Shown one piece after another: positions 7,164-16,252 of a stretch of DNA of 64,000 bases. Under the pieces are notes generated by a model. It was given only the letters and a program-made list of their open reading frames with translations. It had not been told where the DNA came from and searched no databases. Numbering within the stretch: the first letter of the stretch is position 1; each line of letters begins with the position of its first letter. A program made the position numbers and the translations under genes. Origin of the DNA: JAGNRR01 sp964389575 (lineage in GTDB: Bacteria; Bacteroidota; Bacteroidia; Chitinophagales; Chitinophagaceae); NCBI GenBank assembly GCA_964389575.1, contig CAYMFF010000001.1, positions 1-64,000 on the forward strand, written 5' to 3'.

Positions 7164-7758
7164 TTATAAAAAAATAGAAGAGTACGACAAAAACTATATG
7201 GGTAATATGGAAAAGCATATTGCCGAAATGATTTCATTAGTAGGAGAGGATGTGGAGCGTGAGGGTTTAGAAAAAACGCCTTCTCGCGTAGCCAAAGCTA
7301 TGGCGTTTAATACGCAAGGCTATGAGCAAGACGCTGTAGAAATTATAAATTCTGCGAAATTTAATGAAAGTTATAGCGAGATGGTTATAGTAAAGGATAT
7401 TGAGCTTTATTCAATGTGCGAACATCATATGTTGCCATTTTATGGTAAAGCACATATCGCGTATATACCTGATGGGCAAATTACTGGTTTGAGTAAGTTG
7501 GCGCGGGTGGTAGACGTATATGCACGAAGATTACAGGTGCAAGAACGTATGACGGATCAAATTTTACAAGCGATTAAAACGGCGTTAAGTCCAATTGGTG
7601 TAGCCGTCGTAATCGAGGCAAAACATTTATGCATGATGATGCGTGGTGTGCAGAAACAAAATAGTAGTACAACTACATCTGCATTTAGTGGCGAGTTTCA
7701 GACGAATACTAAAACGCGCAATGAATTCTTGAAATTGGTTAGTAATAAATTATCGTAA
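7156..7758 (+). CDS. folE: GTP cyclohydrolase I FolE
   Basis: 200 residues from the ATG at 7156; an upstream TTG at 7147 inside the previous gene is unlikely. Converts GTP to 7,8-dihydroneopterin triphosphate for folate and queuosine. The zinc-binding Cys/His pair lies in SMCEHHMLPFYGKAHIAYIP and the second Cys in KHLCMMMRGV. KLARVVDVYARRLQVQERMT is the family's core helix, and the C-terminus has SSTTTSAFSGEF. It overlaps queD by 8 nt and its end overlaps the convergent LolA-like gene by 9 nt. Confidence 0.95.
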   Translation: MANYKKIEEYDKNYMGNMEKHIAEMISLVGEDVEREGLEKTPSRVAKAMAFNTQGYEQDAVEIINSAKFNESYSEMVIVKDIELYSMCEHHMLPFYGKAHIAYIPDGQITGLSKLARVVDVYARRLQVQERMTDQILQAIKTALSPIGVAVVIEAKHLCMMMRGVQKQNSSTTTSAFSGEFQTNTKTRNEFLKLVSNKLS

Positions 7759-8382
7759 GTCGATAACTTCTACCTTAGGATACCTGCTTTTATTGAACAC
7801 AAAAAGGGCATCTTTTAAAACAGGATTTTTAGCATAGTTTGAAATACTATAGCTGTAGCTATTCCCGTTCTTGTCTTTAACCTTGCCGCCTACAACTGTA
7901 TTGGTCTTGTCGCTAATTTTTAAAACAATGGTTTCATATTGCACTGATTTTTTCAATGGGATTAAACCAATGTATGTAATTCCGTTTTTACTAAACAAAT
8001 ATTTAGAACCATATTCCTTGTCATAGAAATTTGTGAACAATTTAGACGGAGAGAATGCTTCGTCGTTATCCTCAAAATCTGTGATTTGAACTTCGTTACT
8101 TTCTTTGATATAGGTCCAAATACTTTTTGCATTACAAATAATGTCTTGACCACTAATTTTTACTCGGTACTTATCTCCTTTCATCATCACCTGACCCGAT
8201 TTACTTCCTTTGCTATTTCCAGCTTTATTTTTAATGCTAATCTTAAAATTAGCTTTCATAGATTTTAGTGCCTTTAAGTTCTGACTAACCTTTTTTAATA
8301 CGCTTTTTGCTTTGGCATCACCTTGGGCAAATACAGCAGTAGATAAAGTCGATAAAAGAAGAATAAGAAGGAGATTTTTCAT
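7750..8382 (-). CDS. LolA-like periplasmic lipoprotein carrier
   Basis: 210 residues with a signal peptide cut after VFAQ. The body fits the LolA/LolB half-barrel: an early helix LKALKSMKANFKISIKNKAG, then SGQVMMKGDKYRVKISGQDIICNAKSIWTYIKESNEVQITDFE, the repeated strand pattern typical of LolA (MKGDKYR, DGKTLWTY-like), and LFTNFYDKEY. Bacteroidota often carry several LolA-like proteins, so this could be the lipoprotein chaperone of the Lol pathway or a paralogue linked to other lipids. It is a single gene converging on folE. Confidence 0.75.
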   Translation of the reverse strand: MKNLLLILLLSTLSTAVFAQGDAKAKSVLKKVSQNLKALKSMKANFKISIKNKAGNSKGSKSGQVMMKGDKYRVKISGQDIICNAKSIWTYIKESNEVQITDFEDNDEAFSPSKLFTNFYDKEYGSKYLFSKNGITYIGLIPLKKSVQYETIVLKISDKTNTVVGGKVKDKNGNSYSYSISNYAKNPVLKDALFVFNKSRYPKVEVIDLR

Positions 8383-8467
8383 TAGTAAATGTTCTACTTA
8401 CAAAGAAAAAACACGAATTGCTAATAGGAAGTCAAGGCCCTTAATTCAAATCTATATGAGCTGTTAA

Positions 8468-9541
8468 TTAGGACTCTTTTTCCAGCTTTTTCTTAAGCAC
8501 TGTCAACTTATCCATTTGGTGCTTTATTGAGTCCTCATGAATGGTTTCAAAAATTCTTCGAATAAATTCTGCTTGAAATTCATTTTCCAAGCCCCATTCT
8601 GTACGGCTTTCCACAATATCGCGCCAGCGTTCGGGTTGATAAATAGGCATATTGTTTTCAATCTTAATATCACCAAGCTGTTCGCCTATTTCTTTTCGTT
8701 TAGCCAATAGGTCCACAATCTCTGCATCTACCGAATCCATGATTTGGCGCAGGTGCTCAATATTGGCGTTGGCGCTATCATTACTTTCACCTTCTCGGAT
8801 TACTAAATGGCTTATCAAGTTCTCTAATTGCCAAGGTGTGATTTGTTGTTTCGCATCGCTCAGGGCAGCATCCGGATTGGGGTGCGTTTCTATCATCAAA
8901 CCATCTAAATCTAAATCTAAGGCACGTTGGGCTACATCGGCTAGCAATACTCTATTTCCACAAATGTGGCTGACATCGCAATAAATAGGAATAGAAGGAA
9001 AGCGCCGTTTTATTTCAATCGGAATGGCCCAATTTGGCTTATTGCGATATTTACTGCTTTTGTCATATGAAGAAAATCCTCTATGAATACAGGCTATTTG
9101 TGTAATATCTGCACGTTGAATTCGTTCTATGGCACCCGCCCAAAGTTCTACATCGGGATTGATTGGGTTTTTTATTAAAACCGGTTTGTTTGTGCCTTTT
9201 AAAGCATCTGCTATTTCCTGTACGGTAAAAGGATTTACAGTGCTGCGAGCTCCGATCCAAAGGGCGTCAATATCATATTTTAGTGCCAGTTCAATTTGTT
9301 CTGGAGTAGCGATTTCGGTACAAACTGGTTTGCCGGTAATCTCTTTGATTTGTTTTAGCCATTTTAAAGCTTCTTCACCTTTTCCTTCGAAATTACCCGG
9401 TTTGCTTCTCGGTTTCCAAACGCCCGCGCGTATCATATTTATCTTTTCAGTATTTTTAAAGGCTTCGGCAATTTGTATCATTTGCTCTTCACTTTCCGCA
9501 CTGCACGGACCCGCTATTAAAAATGGTTTCTTGGAAAACAT
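8468..9541 (-). CDS. Bifunctional 3-deoxy-7-phosphoheptulonate synthase / chorismate mutase
   Basis: 357 residues from ATG 9541, chosen because MFSKKPFLIAGPCSAES is the standard start; the frame extends seven codons further. Residues 1 to about 255 are a KDO8P/DAHP synthase barrel (IAGPCSAESEEQM, RAGVWKPRSKPGNFEGKGEEAL, IWIGARSTVNPF-type segment, ACIHRGFSSYDKS, PIYCDVSHICGNR, GLMIETHPNPDAALSD). Residues about 270-357 are an AroQ-type chorismate mutase (LRQIMDSVDAEIVDLLAKRKEIGEQLG). This fusion is common in Bacteroidota and couples entry to the shikimate pathway with the branch to Phe/Tyr, probably allowing feedback by prephenate. aroC is 5 kb away on the other strand. Confidence 0.92.
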   Translation of the reverse strand: MFSKKPFLIAGPCSAESEEQMIQIAEAFKNTEKINMIRAGVWKPRSKPGNFEGKGEEALKWLKQIKEITGKPVCTEIATPEQIELALKYDIDALWIGARSTVNPFTVQEIADALKGTNKPVLIKNPINPDVELWAGAIERIQRADITQIACIHRGFSSYDKSSKYRNKPNWAIPIEIKRRFPSIPIYCDVSHICGNRVLLADVAQRALDLDLDGLMIETHPNPDAALSDAKQQITPWQLENLISHLVIREGESNDSANANIEHLRQIMDSVDAEIVDLLAKRKEIGEQLGDIKIENNMPIYQPERWRDIVESRTEWGLENEFQAEFIRRIFETIHEDSIKHQMDKLTVLKKKLEKES

Positions 9542-9611
9542 ATAAGCAAAAATACAAGGCACACGTCAGGATAAAACATCTTTTAAGAGTTTATTAAAGT
9601 AGGTTTTAAAT

Positions 9612-9650
9612 AAAAAAAGACATTCACCAAAGTGAATGCCTTTTTTAAAT
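9612..9650 (-). terminator. Intrinsic terminator after the CotH-like gene
   Basis: GGCATTCAC-TTTG-GTGAATGTC on the minus strand (arms 9621-9627 and 9632-9638, extended by one flanking pair) is followed by a run of seven T. It lies 15-50 nt beyond the stop of the CotH-like gene. T/A runs on both sides could make it bidirectional. Confidence 0.8.
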
Positions 9651-9664
9651 TAATATGCTTTTAT

Positions 9665-11929
9665 TTATTTGACGAACACTTTGAGTGCCTCATCTTCAAT
9701 TTTAATAATGTAAAGAGCCGTGGCCCAATCTGAAGTATTAATTTGTAATCGTTGTTTTATCGTGTTGTGATAAATCACTTTACCTTGTAAACTATACACC
9801 GAAATGTTTTTGGTTTCACTATTTGAAACTAAACTTTCAATATTAATATAATCTTCTGCGGGATTTGGGCTGACACTATAAGTTGCTTTTTTCTTAACGA
9901 CCTCGTTGGTCGCAGTCCCCATCATATTTACTCCATTAAAAGTCGGTGGCATAGTTTGAAAGTTTCCTGTTCCATTCGCAAATCGTCCGTAGCTCACGTC
10001 CGTTATTTGCGAAGGGTAAAATATTTGATCAATAATCGTTCCGCTAGGATTTACCAAGAAAAGAGTTTCACCCGCCGAAGCCAATTTGAAATTCATGTGA
10101 TTCACACCTTGCGAACTGTCTTCATCGGCCCAATAAACAGAATAGCCATTCCCGGCAATGGAAGTGCCAGATGGAATTTCCCATTTCATTAATTTATCGA
10201 TATTGTCTGATAAAAAATAACCGCCAATATTGATACTGCTAGCTGTATTATTATGCAATTCTACCCAGTCATCGTATTCGCCAAAATTATCCGCATTGTT
10301 AGTAGTATTTGATGAAAGTAGTTCGTTTATCACAAGGTCGCCTAGAGGAGGTGTAATGATATTGATGGTATAATATTCATGCTCTGCTCGCACCGGAGAA
10401 AATTTTCCAATCGTATTATTTTCTGCATAGATATAATACTGCTTAAAAATATTGTTCATCGTTATATCAACACCATAAACGCCATCATTCGCCGCTCCGT
10501 CATTATGAGCGCCGTCATCGTACATTAGAATTCTTTCAAATTTGTCTTCAACCGCATCTCTGTGGCCCAAGTAAGCTGTGTTTTCATTGGCAATTGTTGC
10601 AGTAATAGTAACTGTTGAGTTCAACGCTGGACTTGTATTTGAAACAGTAACATTATTTATGCTTGGTTCCGTTGCAGAAAAGTCACTTAATCCTAAAAGA
10701 TATGTTGCTCTTGGCCCCATAAGATTAGTAATCCCAATGTAGTTGCCACCACCAGGTCCACCGCCACCGTTGACATCAGAATTTAAATTTGCTTGAAAAT
10801 TAGCAAAGGTGAAAAATTTATTTGGGTCGTTTTGAACGGAGGTGCTAATCGTATTTTGTAACGTTTGTCCGGTAGTTGCATATGCACCGTTCGAAAAGTT
10901 TTCTGTGATCATTGTTTTCATGTGCGCGAGATACATTCTTTTGAACATCGGTATCGCTAACAATTCTTGAACCAATGGTAAGTCAGTATCATTAATACCT
11001 AATAAATAAATCAATTGTTGTTTTTGAGTATTAGAATTTAGGTTGCCCATGTTCGTCAAACCAAAACTTCCAAAGGATTGATTTAAATCCCAAACGATAG
11101 AATTGAATCGACCATTATCGTCGCGATATAAATAATAGTTTTGCTTGAAACCGCCTATGTAACTATCCAAATTAACCAAGGTGTTGTCAAATGCTAGCAT
11201 CCAAAGAGCGCGATCTACATCCAGAATTTTTTCTATATCATTTGTATTATTTTTCAAAGTATCGCAAAGGTCTATTAGTTCTTGCCATCCGTTGTCTGAC
11301 TTTAATTCGTAACTGGCATAATAGTTTGTGCTATCCGTACCACGATAAACCAGGTCTGAGAAATCTGTAGATTGAGGGCCTGCTCCAAATGTTGGATTGC
11401 ATTTAACGAAAGTGTTGTTCTTAGAATAAAACTTACGATTTACAAATCCCTTATTGATAGACTCTGAATTACTATATAATCCTATAAGTGTTCCATTGAC
11501 ATATACATTGGCATAATTTGATTGCGGAGCATGCATATACTGTCGTAGGATTTGATAGGATAAGACCTCTCTCAAAAAAGAAGGATCCTTAGCTACATTA
11601 CTCAACTTAATATCAGTGTAGCCTTGAAAGTCTTGATTTTTATAGGTGTCCAGCTCAATATGAAACGGATTTTTAGTTTGATTAGCTTTATAGGTACTAT
11701 TCCCCTTGTATTTTACTCCTACACTATCAAAAGTGGTGTTATTAATCTTTACCGAGGTAGCCATAATATAATTTTCATTACCCGCTTTTTCGGCATCCAG
11801 CAATTGGTCCCAATTGCTTTGAGCGAAGGTGATTTCAATAGTTTGTATGGTGCTCATATCATAGAAACTCTGTGCCACACTTGCTATGCCGACAGAAAGA
11901 CAGACCATTAAAAGGAATACTTTTTTCAT
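9665..11929 (-). CDS. Secreted CotH-like protein with lamin-tail domain and T9SS sorting domain
   Basis: 754 residues. A signal peptide (cut near SVAQ) is followed by a CotH-type kinase-like domain, residues about 25-400: VGVKYKGNSTYKANQTKNPFHIEL, GYTDIKLSNVAKDPSFLREVLSY, YANVYVNGTLIGLYSNSE and FNSIVWDLNQSFGSFG. An Ig-like stretch follows (about 430-530). A lamin-tail domain begins GDLVINELLSSNT with DDWVELHN and GYFLSDN, and a C-terminal type A sorting domain (YSVSPNPAEDYINIE...LYIIKIEDEALKVFVK) directs export by the type IX system. CotH relatives are atypical kinases in spores and fungi; substrates in Bacteroidota are unknown. Monocistronic, with its own terminator. Confidence 0.85.
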   Translation of the reverse strand: MKKVFLLMVCLSVGIASVAQSFYDMSTIQTIEITFAQSNWDQLLDAEKAGNENYIMATSVKINNTTFDSVGVKYKGNSTYKANQTKNPFHIELDTYKNQDFQGYTDIKLSNVAKDPSFLREVLSYQILRQYMHAPQSNYANVYVNGTLIGLYSNSESINKGFVNRKFYSKNNTFVKCNPTFGAGPQSTDFSDLVYRGTDSTNYYASYELKSDNGWQELIDLCDTLKNNTNDIEKILDVDRALWMLAFDNTLVNLDSYIGGFKQNYYLYRDDNGRFNSIVWDLNQSFGSFGLTNMGNLNSNTQKQQLIYLLGINDTDLPLVQELLAIPMFKRMYLAHMKTMITENFSNGAYATTGQTLQNTISTSVQNDPNKFFTFANFQANLNSDVNGGGGPGGGNYIGITNLMGPRATYLLGLSDFSATEPSINNVTVSNTSPALNSTVTITATIANENTAYLGHRDAVEDKFERILMYDDGAHNDGAANDGVYGVDITMNNIFKQYYIYAENNTIGKFSPVRAEHEYYTINIITPPLGDLVINELLSSNTTNNADNFGEYDDWVELHNNTASSINIGGYFLSDNIDKLMKWEIPSGTSIAGNGYSVYWADEDSSQGVNHMNFKLASAGETLFLVNPSGTIIDQIFYPSQITDVSYGRFANGTGNFQTMPPTFNGVNMMGTATNEVVKKKATYSVSPNPAEDYINIESLVSNSETKNISVYSLQGKVIYHNTIKQRLQINTSDWATALYIIKIEDEALKVFVK

Positions 11930-12018
11930 TATTGAATTAGACGTTTATTGTTCACGAATCCCTCAAAGATACAAAAAGTAACTTTTTTGATAAAAATCCA
12001 ATTATATGTCTGAAACGT

Positions 12019-13014
12019 ATGTATGGTATGAAACTTCCTAAATTTAGATTGAGACAAATCTTGTCTTTGGCTTTTCTTTTGTTTTTATCCGTACAAGCTC
12101 AAGCACAAAAGATTGATAATATGGCTTCTTTCAGAAGTATAAATAGTAATCAATATTTTCGGTTTAGCTATGACAATGACTTTTTTACGGCTAAAGATCA
12201 AAACTACACGCAAGGATATAGTTTTGAATTTGTAAGCCCACTCTTTAAAAAGAATCCAATCAATAAAATTTTTGTTCCTTTGAAAGGCGAGAACTTAGTT
12301 CAGCGTTACGGTTTGTCCTTGGAGCATATTGGTTTTACTCCCGGTGATATTCGAAGTTCTGAAATACAACTAAATGATCGTCCGTTTGCCTCAGCTATCA
12401 TGCTCAAAAGTTTTAGAATGACTGCGAATCCAACTAAAAAATGGCGCGTATCTACCGCTTTTAATATGGGTATTTTAGGACCTATCGCTTTTGGTGAGGC
12501 TATGCAAGTTGGTATTCACCAAGCCACGGGTAATATAATACCTCAAGGTTGGCCTAATCAGATTCAAAATCAGCTGGTTTTGAACTATGAGTTACATCAC
12601 GAAAAGCAACTTTGGCAATATAAAAATAGGTTCGCTTTGCAATCCAATACCTCGGTACGATTTGGAAGCTTGTTTACTGATGCAAGCTTAGGCGCTACTG
12701 TCAGAATCGGACTTTTGAATAACCCTTTTGAAGAAGTGGATCAAAGAAAATTTCAGTTGTATTTCTATGGGCAGAGTCTTGTAACAGCTATAGGCCACGA
12801 TGCCACCTTGCAAGGGAAAATTATTGGTAAAAAAACAAGTCCGTATATAATTCCTGCAAATGAAATTAATAGAGTTCGTGCACAGCAAAACATGGGTATA
12901 GTAATGAAAATAGGCAGTATGTATTTTGAATACTCCCAAGCTATTCAGAGTAAGGAATTTGATACTGCCTCTTTTTATCGTTGGGGTGGCGTTAAGCTTG
13001 GGTTTGTATTTTAA
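12019..13014 (+). CDS. LpxR-like outer-membrane lipid A deacylase family (DUF2219)
   Basis: 331 residues; an ATG nine bases later (12028) is an equally plausible start. The signal peptide ends at VQAQAQ. Barrel segments match LpxR: YDNDFFTAKDQNYTQGYSFEF (conserved Asn/Asp and Gly-Tyr), DRPFASAIM, MGILGPIAFGEAMQVGIH and GWPNQIQNQL, then GHDATLQG. LpxR removes the 3'-acyloxyacyl chain of lipid A in a calcium-dependent way. In Bacteroidota, homologues are widespread and mostly uncharacterised, so the activity is by family only. It is divergent from the CotH-like gene across a 90-nt spacer. Confidence 0.8.
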   Translation: MYGMKLPKFRLRQILSLAFLLFLSVQAQAQKIDNMASFRSINSNQYFRFSYDNDFFTAKDQNYTQGYSFEFVSPLFKKNPINKIFVPLKGENLVQRYGLSLEHIGFTPGDIRSSEIQLNDRPFASAIMLKSFRMTANPTKKWRVSTAFNMGILGPIAFGEAMQVGIHQATGNIIPQGWPNQIQNQLVLNYELHHEKQLWQYKNRFALQSNTSVRFGSLFTDASLGATVRIGLLNNPFEEVDQRKFQLYFYGQSLVTAIGHDATLQGKIIGKKTSPYIIPANEINRVRAQQNMGIVMKIGSMYFEYSQAIQSKEFDTASFYRWGGVKLGFVF

Positions 13015-13032
13015 ATTTCTTCAATTTAGAAT

Positions 13033-13317
13033 TTAGCTTACTATTTCTCTTTTTAAATATTTAAAAATTAATCGCTCCTCTTTTTTCACAACATATTTTT
13101 TCATTTTAATGTCACAGACTCCTAAGCGGGTAAAATTTTGTCGGCCCTCTCGAAGTGTCATATGATTCGGACCTGAATGAGAATCTAACTCATCTAAATC
13201 TATGCCATTGTCTTCCCAAAAACAAATTGGGCAAATGTCATATTCGGATCGTCTTTCTAAAGTGAAGTAATCACAGCAGGGACATTGATAATCAAATAAA
13301 AAATTGTCTTTATTCAT
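13033..13317 (-). CDS. CPCC-type cysteine-rich protein
   Basis: 94 residues with a zinc-ribbon-like pattern: CPCCDYFTLERR near the N-terminus and CPICFWEDNGID about 20 residues later, followed by DELDSHSGPNHMTLREGRQNF. This is the layout of the CPCC family of small cysteine-rich proteins of unknown function. Two CxxC knuckles suggest a bound zinc. The ATG is 6 nt from the hutI stop, so it is probably a passenger of the hutI transcript. Confidence 0.8.
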   Translation of the reverse strand: MNKDNFLFDYQCPCCDYFTLERRSEYDICPICFWEDNGIDLDELDSHSGPNHMTLREGRQNFTRLGVCDIKMKKYVVKKEERLIFKYLKREIVS

Positions 13318-13323
13318 GTTGAT

Positions 13324-14550
13324 TTAAACTATCACCTCTCCAATACAATCATGCGCATAATGGTAAGGGATGTATTCTAAACTTGGGATTTCTTTCGTTA
13401 TTATCAAACTAGCTCTTTTACCAACACAAATACTACCTAACTCTTTTTGCATGCCAAGTGAAGCGGCACCGTTAATTGTAACAGAATTTATTGCTTCGTT
13501 GGGTGTCATTTTTAATTGTGTACAGGCGAGGCTCATCATAAAGTTCATATTGCTACTCGGGCAGGAGCCCGGGTTGTAATCGGAGGCTATCACCACAGGT
13601 AGATTGGCATCTATCAAAGCACGAGCAGGTTGATAATTCATAGCCAAAAAGAAAGCCGCTCCAGGCAGTAAAACAGGTAAGGTCTCAGAATTTTGAAGAC
13701 ACTTAATTTCTTCTTCACCCAAAGATTCTAAATGATCTACACTAATGGCATTATGCTTTGCACCTACTTGAATTCCACCGCTATTGTGTAATTGGTTGGC
13801 ATGTATTTTGGGAACCAAGCCATATTTTGCTCCTGCTTCTAGTACTTGTTCTGTTTCGTCTACCGAGAAAAAACCTTGCTCGCAAAAAGCATCAATATAA
13901 TCTGCCAGTCCTTCTTCTGCTACTTTGGGTAGCATTTCGTTTATGATTAAATCTAAGTAACCCTGATGATTTTCTTTGTACTCTAAAGGGTAAGCATGCG
14001 CAGCTAAAAAACTTGCTTTAATCGGGATACGTTTAAGCTCTTTTAAACGTCGGATGACACGCAACATTTTTAATTCAGCTTCGGTAGTTAATCCATAACC
14101 ACTTTTTATTTCTAGAGCACCAGTGCCATTTTTTATGGCTTCTTCTAATTTAGGAACTGAAAGATCAAAAAGTTCGTCCTCACTGATAGTTGCCATTTTT
14201 TTTGCCGAGTTCAGAATGCCTCCACCTGCAGCAGCAATTTCGGCGTAACTCTTACCTTTTATGCGCATCACAAATTCATCTTCACGACTAGCCGCATGCA
14301 CCAAGTGTGTATGACTATCTATGTAAGTAGGGAGAACCATTTTGTTTGGGGCATCAATTTTTTTATCAAAAGATGCTACTGGTAAACTTTTCATTTCTCC
14401 AAAAGAATGAATCAAACCATTTTCAATAATTAAAAATGCATTTTCAATGCAAGGCAAAGTATCCATATCGTGTCCGAATACTTTATCTTTACGTTCGGCT
14501 GTGGTTTCTACTTGTACTAGTTTTTTGATATTAGTAATCAGTGTTCTCAT
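13324..14550 (-). CDS. hutI: Imidazolonepropionase HutI
   Basis: 408 residues from ATG 14550; the frame runs on upstream into aroC but MRTLITNIKKLVQVE is the normal start. Hydrolyses 4-imidazolone-5-propionate to N-formimino-glutamate, the third step of histidine breakdown. Metal ligands: DSHTHLVHA (HxH), ASFLAAHAYP, KIHANQLHNSG, and VVIASDYNPGSCPSSNM with the catalytic Asp. AAAGGGILNS is the substrate loop. No hutH, hutU or hutG is nearby. The start codon is only 24 bp from the start of the divergent aroC, so the two promoters must overlap the genes. Confidence 0.93.
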   Translation of the reverse strand: MRTLITNIKKLVQVETTAERKDKVFGHDMDTLPCIENAFLIIENGLIHSFGEMKSLPVASFDKKIDAPNKMVLPTYIDSHTHLVHAASREDEFVMRIKGKSYAEIAAAGGGILNSAKKMATISEDELFDLSVPKLEEAIKNGTGALEIKSGYGLTTEAELKMLRVIRRLKELKRIPIKASFLAAHAYPLEYKENHQGYLDLIINEMLPKVAEEGLADYIDAFCEQGFFSVDETEQVLEAGAKYGLVPKIHANQLHNSGGIQVGAKHNAISVDHLESLGEEEIKCLQNSETLPVLLPGAAFFLAMNYQPARALIDANLPVVIASDYNPGSCPSSNMNFMMSLACTQLKMTPNEAINSVTINGAASLGMQKELGSICVGKRASLIITKEIPSLEYIPYHYAHDCIGEVIV

Positions 14551-14574
14551 AGTCAAGGTTAAAAGTAATAAAGA

Positions 14575-15669
14575 TTGAATACGCTCGGAAATATTTTTAA
14601 GGTTCATAGTTTTGGCGAAAGCCATGGTCTTGCTGTGGGAGCTGTAATTGATGGTTGTCCGGCCGGATTAAATCTTGATTTAGAATCTATTCAAAGAGCC
14701 GTTGATAAACGTAAAACTGGACAACATAGTTTTAGCTCGGCCCGAAAAGAAGAGGATGCTGTAGAAATACTTTCAGGGATATTTGAAGGAAAAACAATGG
14801 GTACGCCAATTTGTATTTTGATAAAAAATAAAGATGCACGCTCAAAGGACTATGATAAAATAAAAGATGTTTTTCGTCCTGGACATGCAGACTTTGCTTA
14901 TCAAGAGAAATATGGAGATCGCGATTATCGAGGTGGAGGAAGAAGTTCGATACGAATAACTGCTCCTCTAGTTGCCGCTGGTGAAATAGCAAATCAATTG
15001 CTGGCTAAGTTGTCGAAAGCGCAAACAATTTCATACGTTACGCAAATTGGTAAAGTACGTCATGATACAACTCAAGTGCTAACTGACGGTTTGACAAATG
15101 AGGAGCGGTCCTTTTTGGAAGCATCGGATAAAAATATCATCAACAAAGATTTTGAATCCCAAATGTTAGAGGAGATTGGAATCGCAGATTCTAATGGAGA
15201 TACTTTAGGTGGGAAAATAACGACTTTAATAGAAGGGTTGCCTGCTGGAATCGGTGAGCCTATTTTTGGTAAACTGCAAGCCCAGCTTTCACAAGCGCTA
15301 ATGAGTATTAACACCGTAAAGGCACTTGAATTTGGAGAAGGTGTTAAAGCCGCTGAAATGAAGGGGAGCGAACATAATGATGAATTTGAAATGAAAGGAA
15401 ATTCTATTGCTACTAAAACAAACCATCATGGAGGAATTTTAGGAGGTATTAGTACTGGAAATCGAATCGTATTTTCAGTTTATTTTAAACCTATATCCAG
15501 TATTAAAAAAGAACAACAAACCGTAAATAAAAAAGGTGAAACAGTCAATATTGAAATAGGAGGCAGACACGATGTATGTGCTGTGCCTCGAGCTGTGCCT
15601 ATCGTAGAAGCTTATACGAACATTGTATTAGCTGACTTAATTTTAAAAAATAGAAATGCAACCATATAA
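14575..15669 (+). CDS. aroC: Chorismate synthase AroC, TTG start
   Basis: 364 residues. Makes chorismate from EPSP using reduced FMN as the last shikimate step. The N-terminus NTLGNIFKVHSFGESHG is the universal AroC start. The initiator must be TTG at 14575, since an in-frame TAA lies two codons upstream and no ATG is available before the GNIF motif. FMN and substrate motifs: KRKTGQHSFSSARKEEDAVEILSG, DYRGGGRSSIRITAPLVAAGE, HHGGILGGISTGNRIVFSVYFKP and GGRHDVCAVPRAVPIVEA. The last 14 nt overlap the thioredoxin-like lipoprotein gene. Confidence 0.95.
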   Translation: MNTLGNIFKVHSFGESHGLAVGAVIDGCPAGLNLDLESIQRAVDKRKTGQHSFSSARKEEDAVEILSGIFEGKTMGTPICILIKNKDARSKDYDKIKDVFRPGHADFAYQEKYGDRDYRGGGRSSIRITAPLVAAGEIANQLLAKLSKAQTISYVTQIGKVRHDTTQVLTDGLTNEERSFLEASDKNIINKDFESQMLEEIGIADSNGDTLGGKITTLIEGLPAGIGEPIFGKLQAQLSQALMSINTVKALEFGEGVKAAEMKGSEHNDEFEMKGNSIATKTNHHGGILGGISTGNRIVFSVYFKPISSIKKEQQTVNKKGETVNIEIGGRHDVCAVPRAVPIVEAYTNIVLADLILKNRNATI

Positions 15670-16249
15670 AAATTACAGTATCATATTAATATTGCTTAGT
15701 CTCACTTTTGTTTCTTGTAAAGCTCAAAAAAAAGTTACAAATCCAAAAAACGCAAGCTCTGAAAAAGTGATAAGAGCTAAAAAAGAACAAGTCGTATCGA
15801 AGGACGAAAGTTTCTTTTCAGAGAAAAACCTCAAAGGTGCAGGGATACCCCAGTTTAGTTTTATCACAGCACAAGGAAAAGAAATGCACACCAAAGATTT
15901 CCCACAAAACAAACCTGTATTATTAATTCTATTCAATCCAAGCTGTGGGCATTGTCAAATTATATTGGAGCAAATTCGCGATAATATTGATGATTTTAAA
16001 TTTGCCACTATCCTTTTCTTAACGGGAGAGCCACTAAAAGATGTTTTAGCTAATTATGTTGTGAATGTAAAGGTCGATAAAATGGCCGATCAGATTTTGG
16101 TGGCATCTGATAATTCTGATGCGACCTTAAAAATATTTGAATACGAAGGCATACCTCAAGTAATGATTTATAATAAAGAGCATAAGCTTGAATTTATTTA
16201 TTACAAAGAAGCTCAGAATATGAATATGCTTCGTTATTTAAAGAAATAA
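15656..16249 (+). CDS. Thioredoxin-like lipoprotein
   Basis: 197 residues. Signal peptide with lipobox (TFVSC, Cys about residue 21), a Lys-rich linker, then a TlpA/AhpC-like thioredoxin fold. It begins GAGIPQFSFITAQGKEMHTKDF, carries the CxxC site in LFNPSCGHCQIILEQI, and has the cis-Pro strand YEGIPQVMIYN. It is probably a periplasmic disulphide reductase anchored in a membrane; partners are unknown. The start lies inside aroC and the stop is 3 nt before the rhomboid start, giving a compact aroC-trx-rhomboid operon. Confidence 0.82.
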   Translation: MQPYKNYSIILILLSLTFVSCKAQKKVTNPKNASSEKVIRAKKEQVVSKDESFFSEKNLKGAGIPQFSFITAQGKEMHTKDFPQNKPVLLILFNPSCGHCQIILEQIRDNIDDFKFATILFLTGEPLKDVLANYVVNVKVDKMADQILVASDNSDATLKIFEYEGIPQVMIYNKEHKLEFIYYKEAQNMNMLRYLKK

Positions 16250-16252
16250 TTA

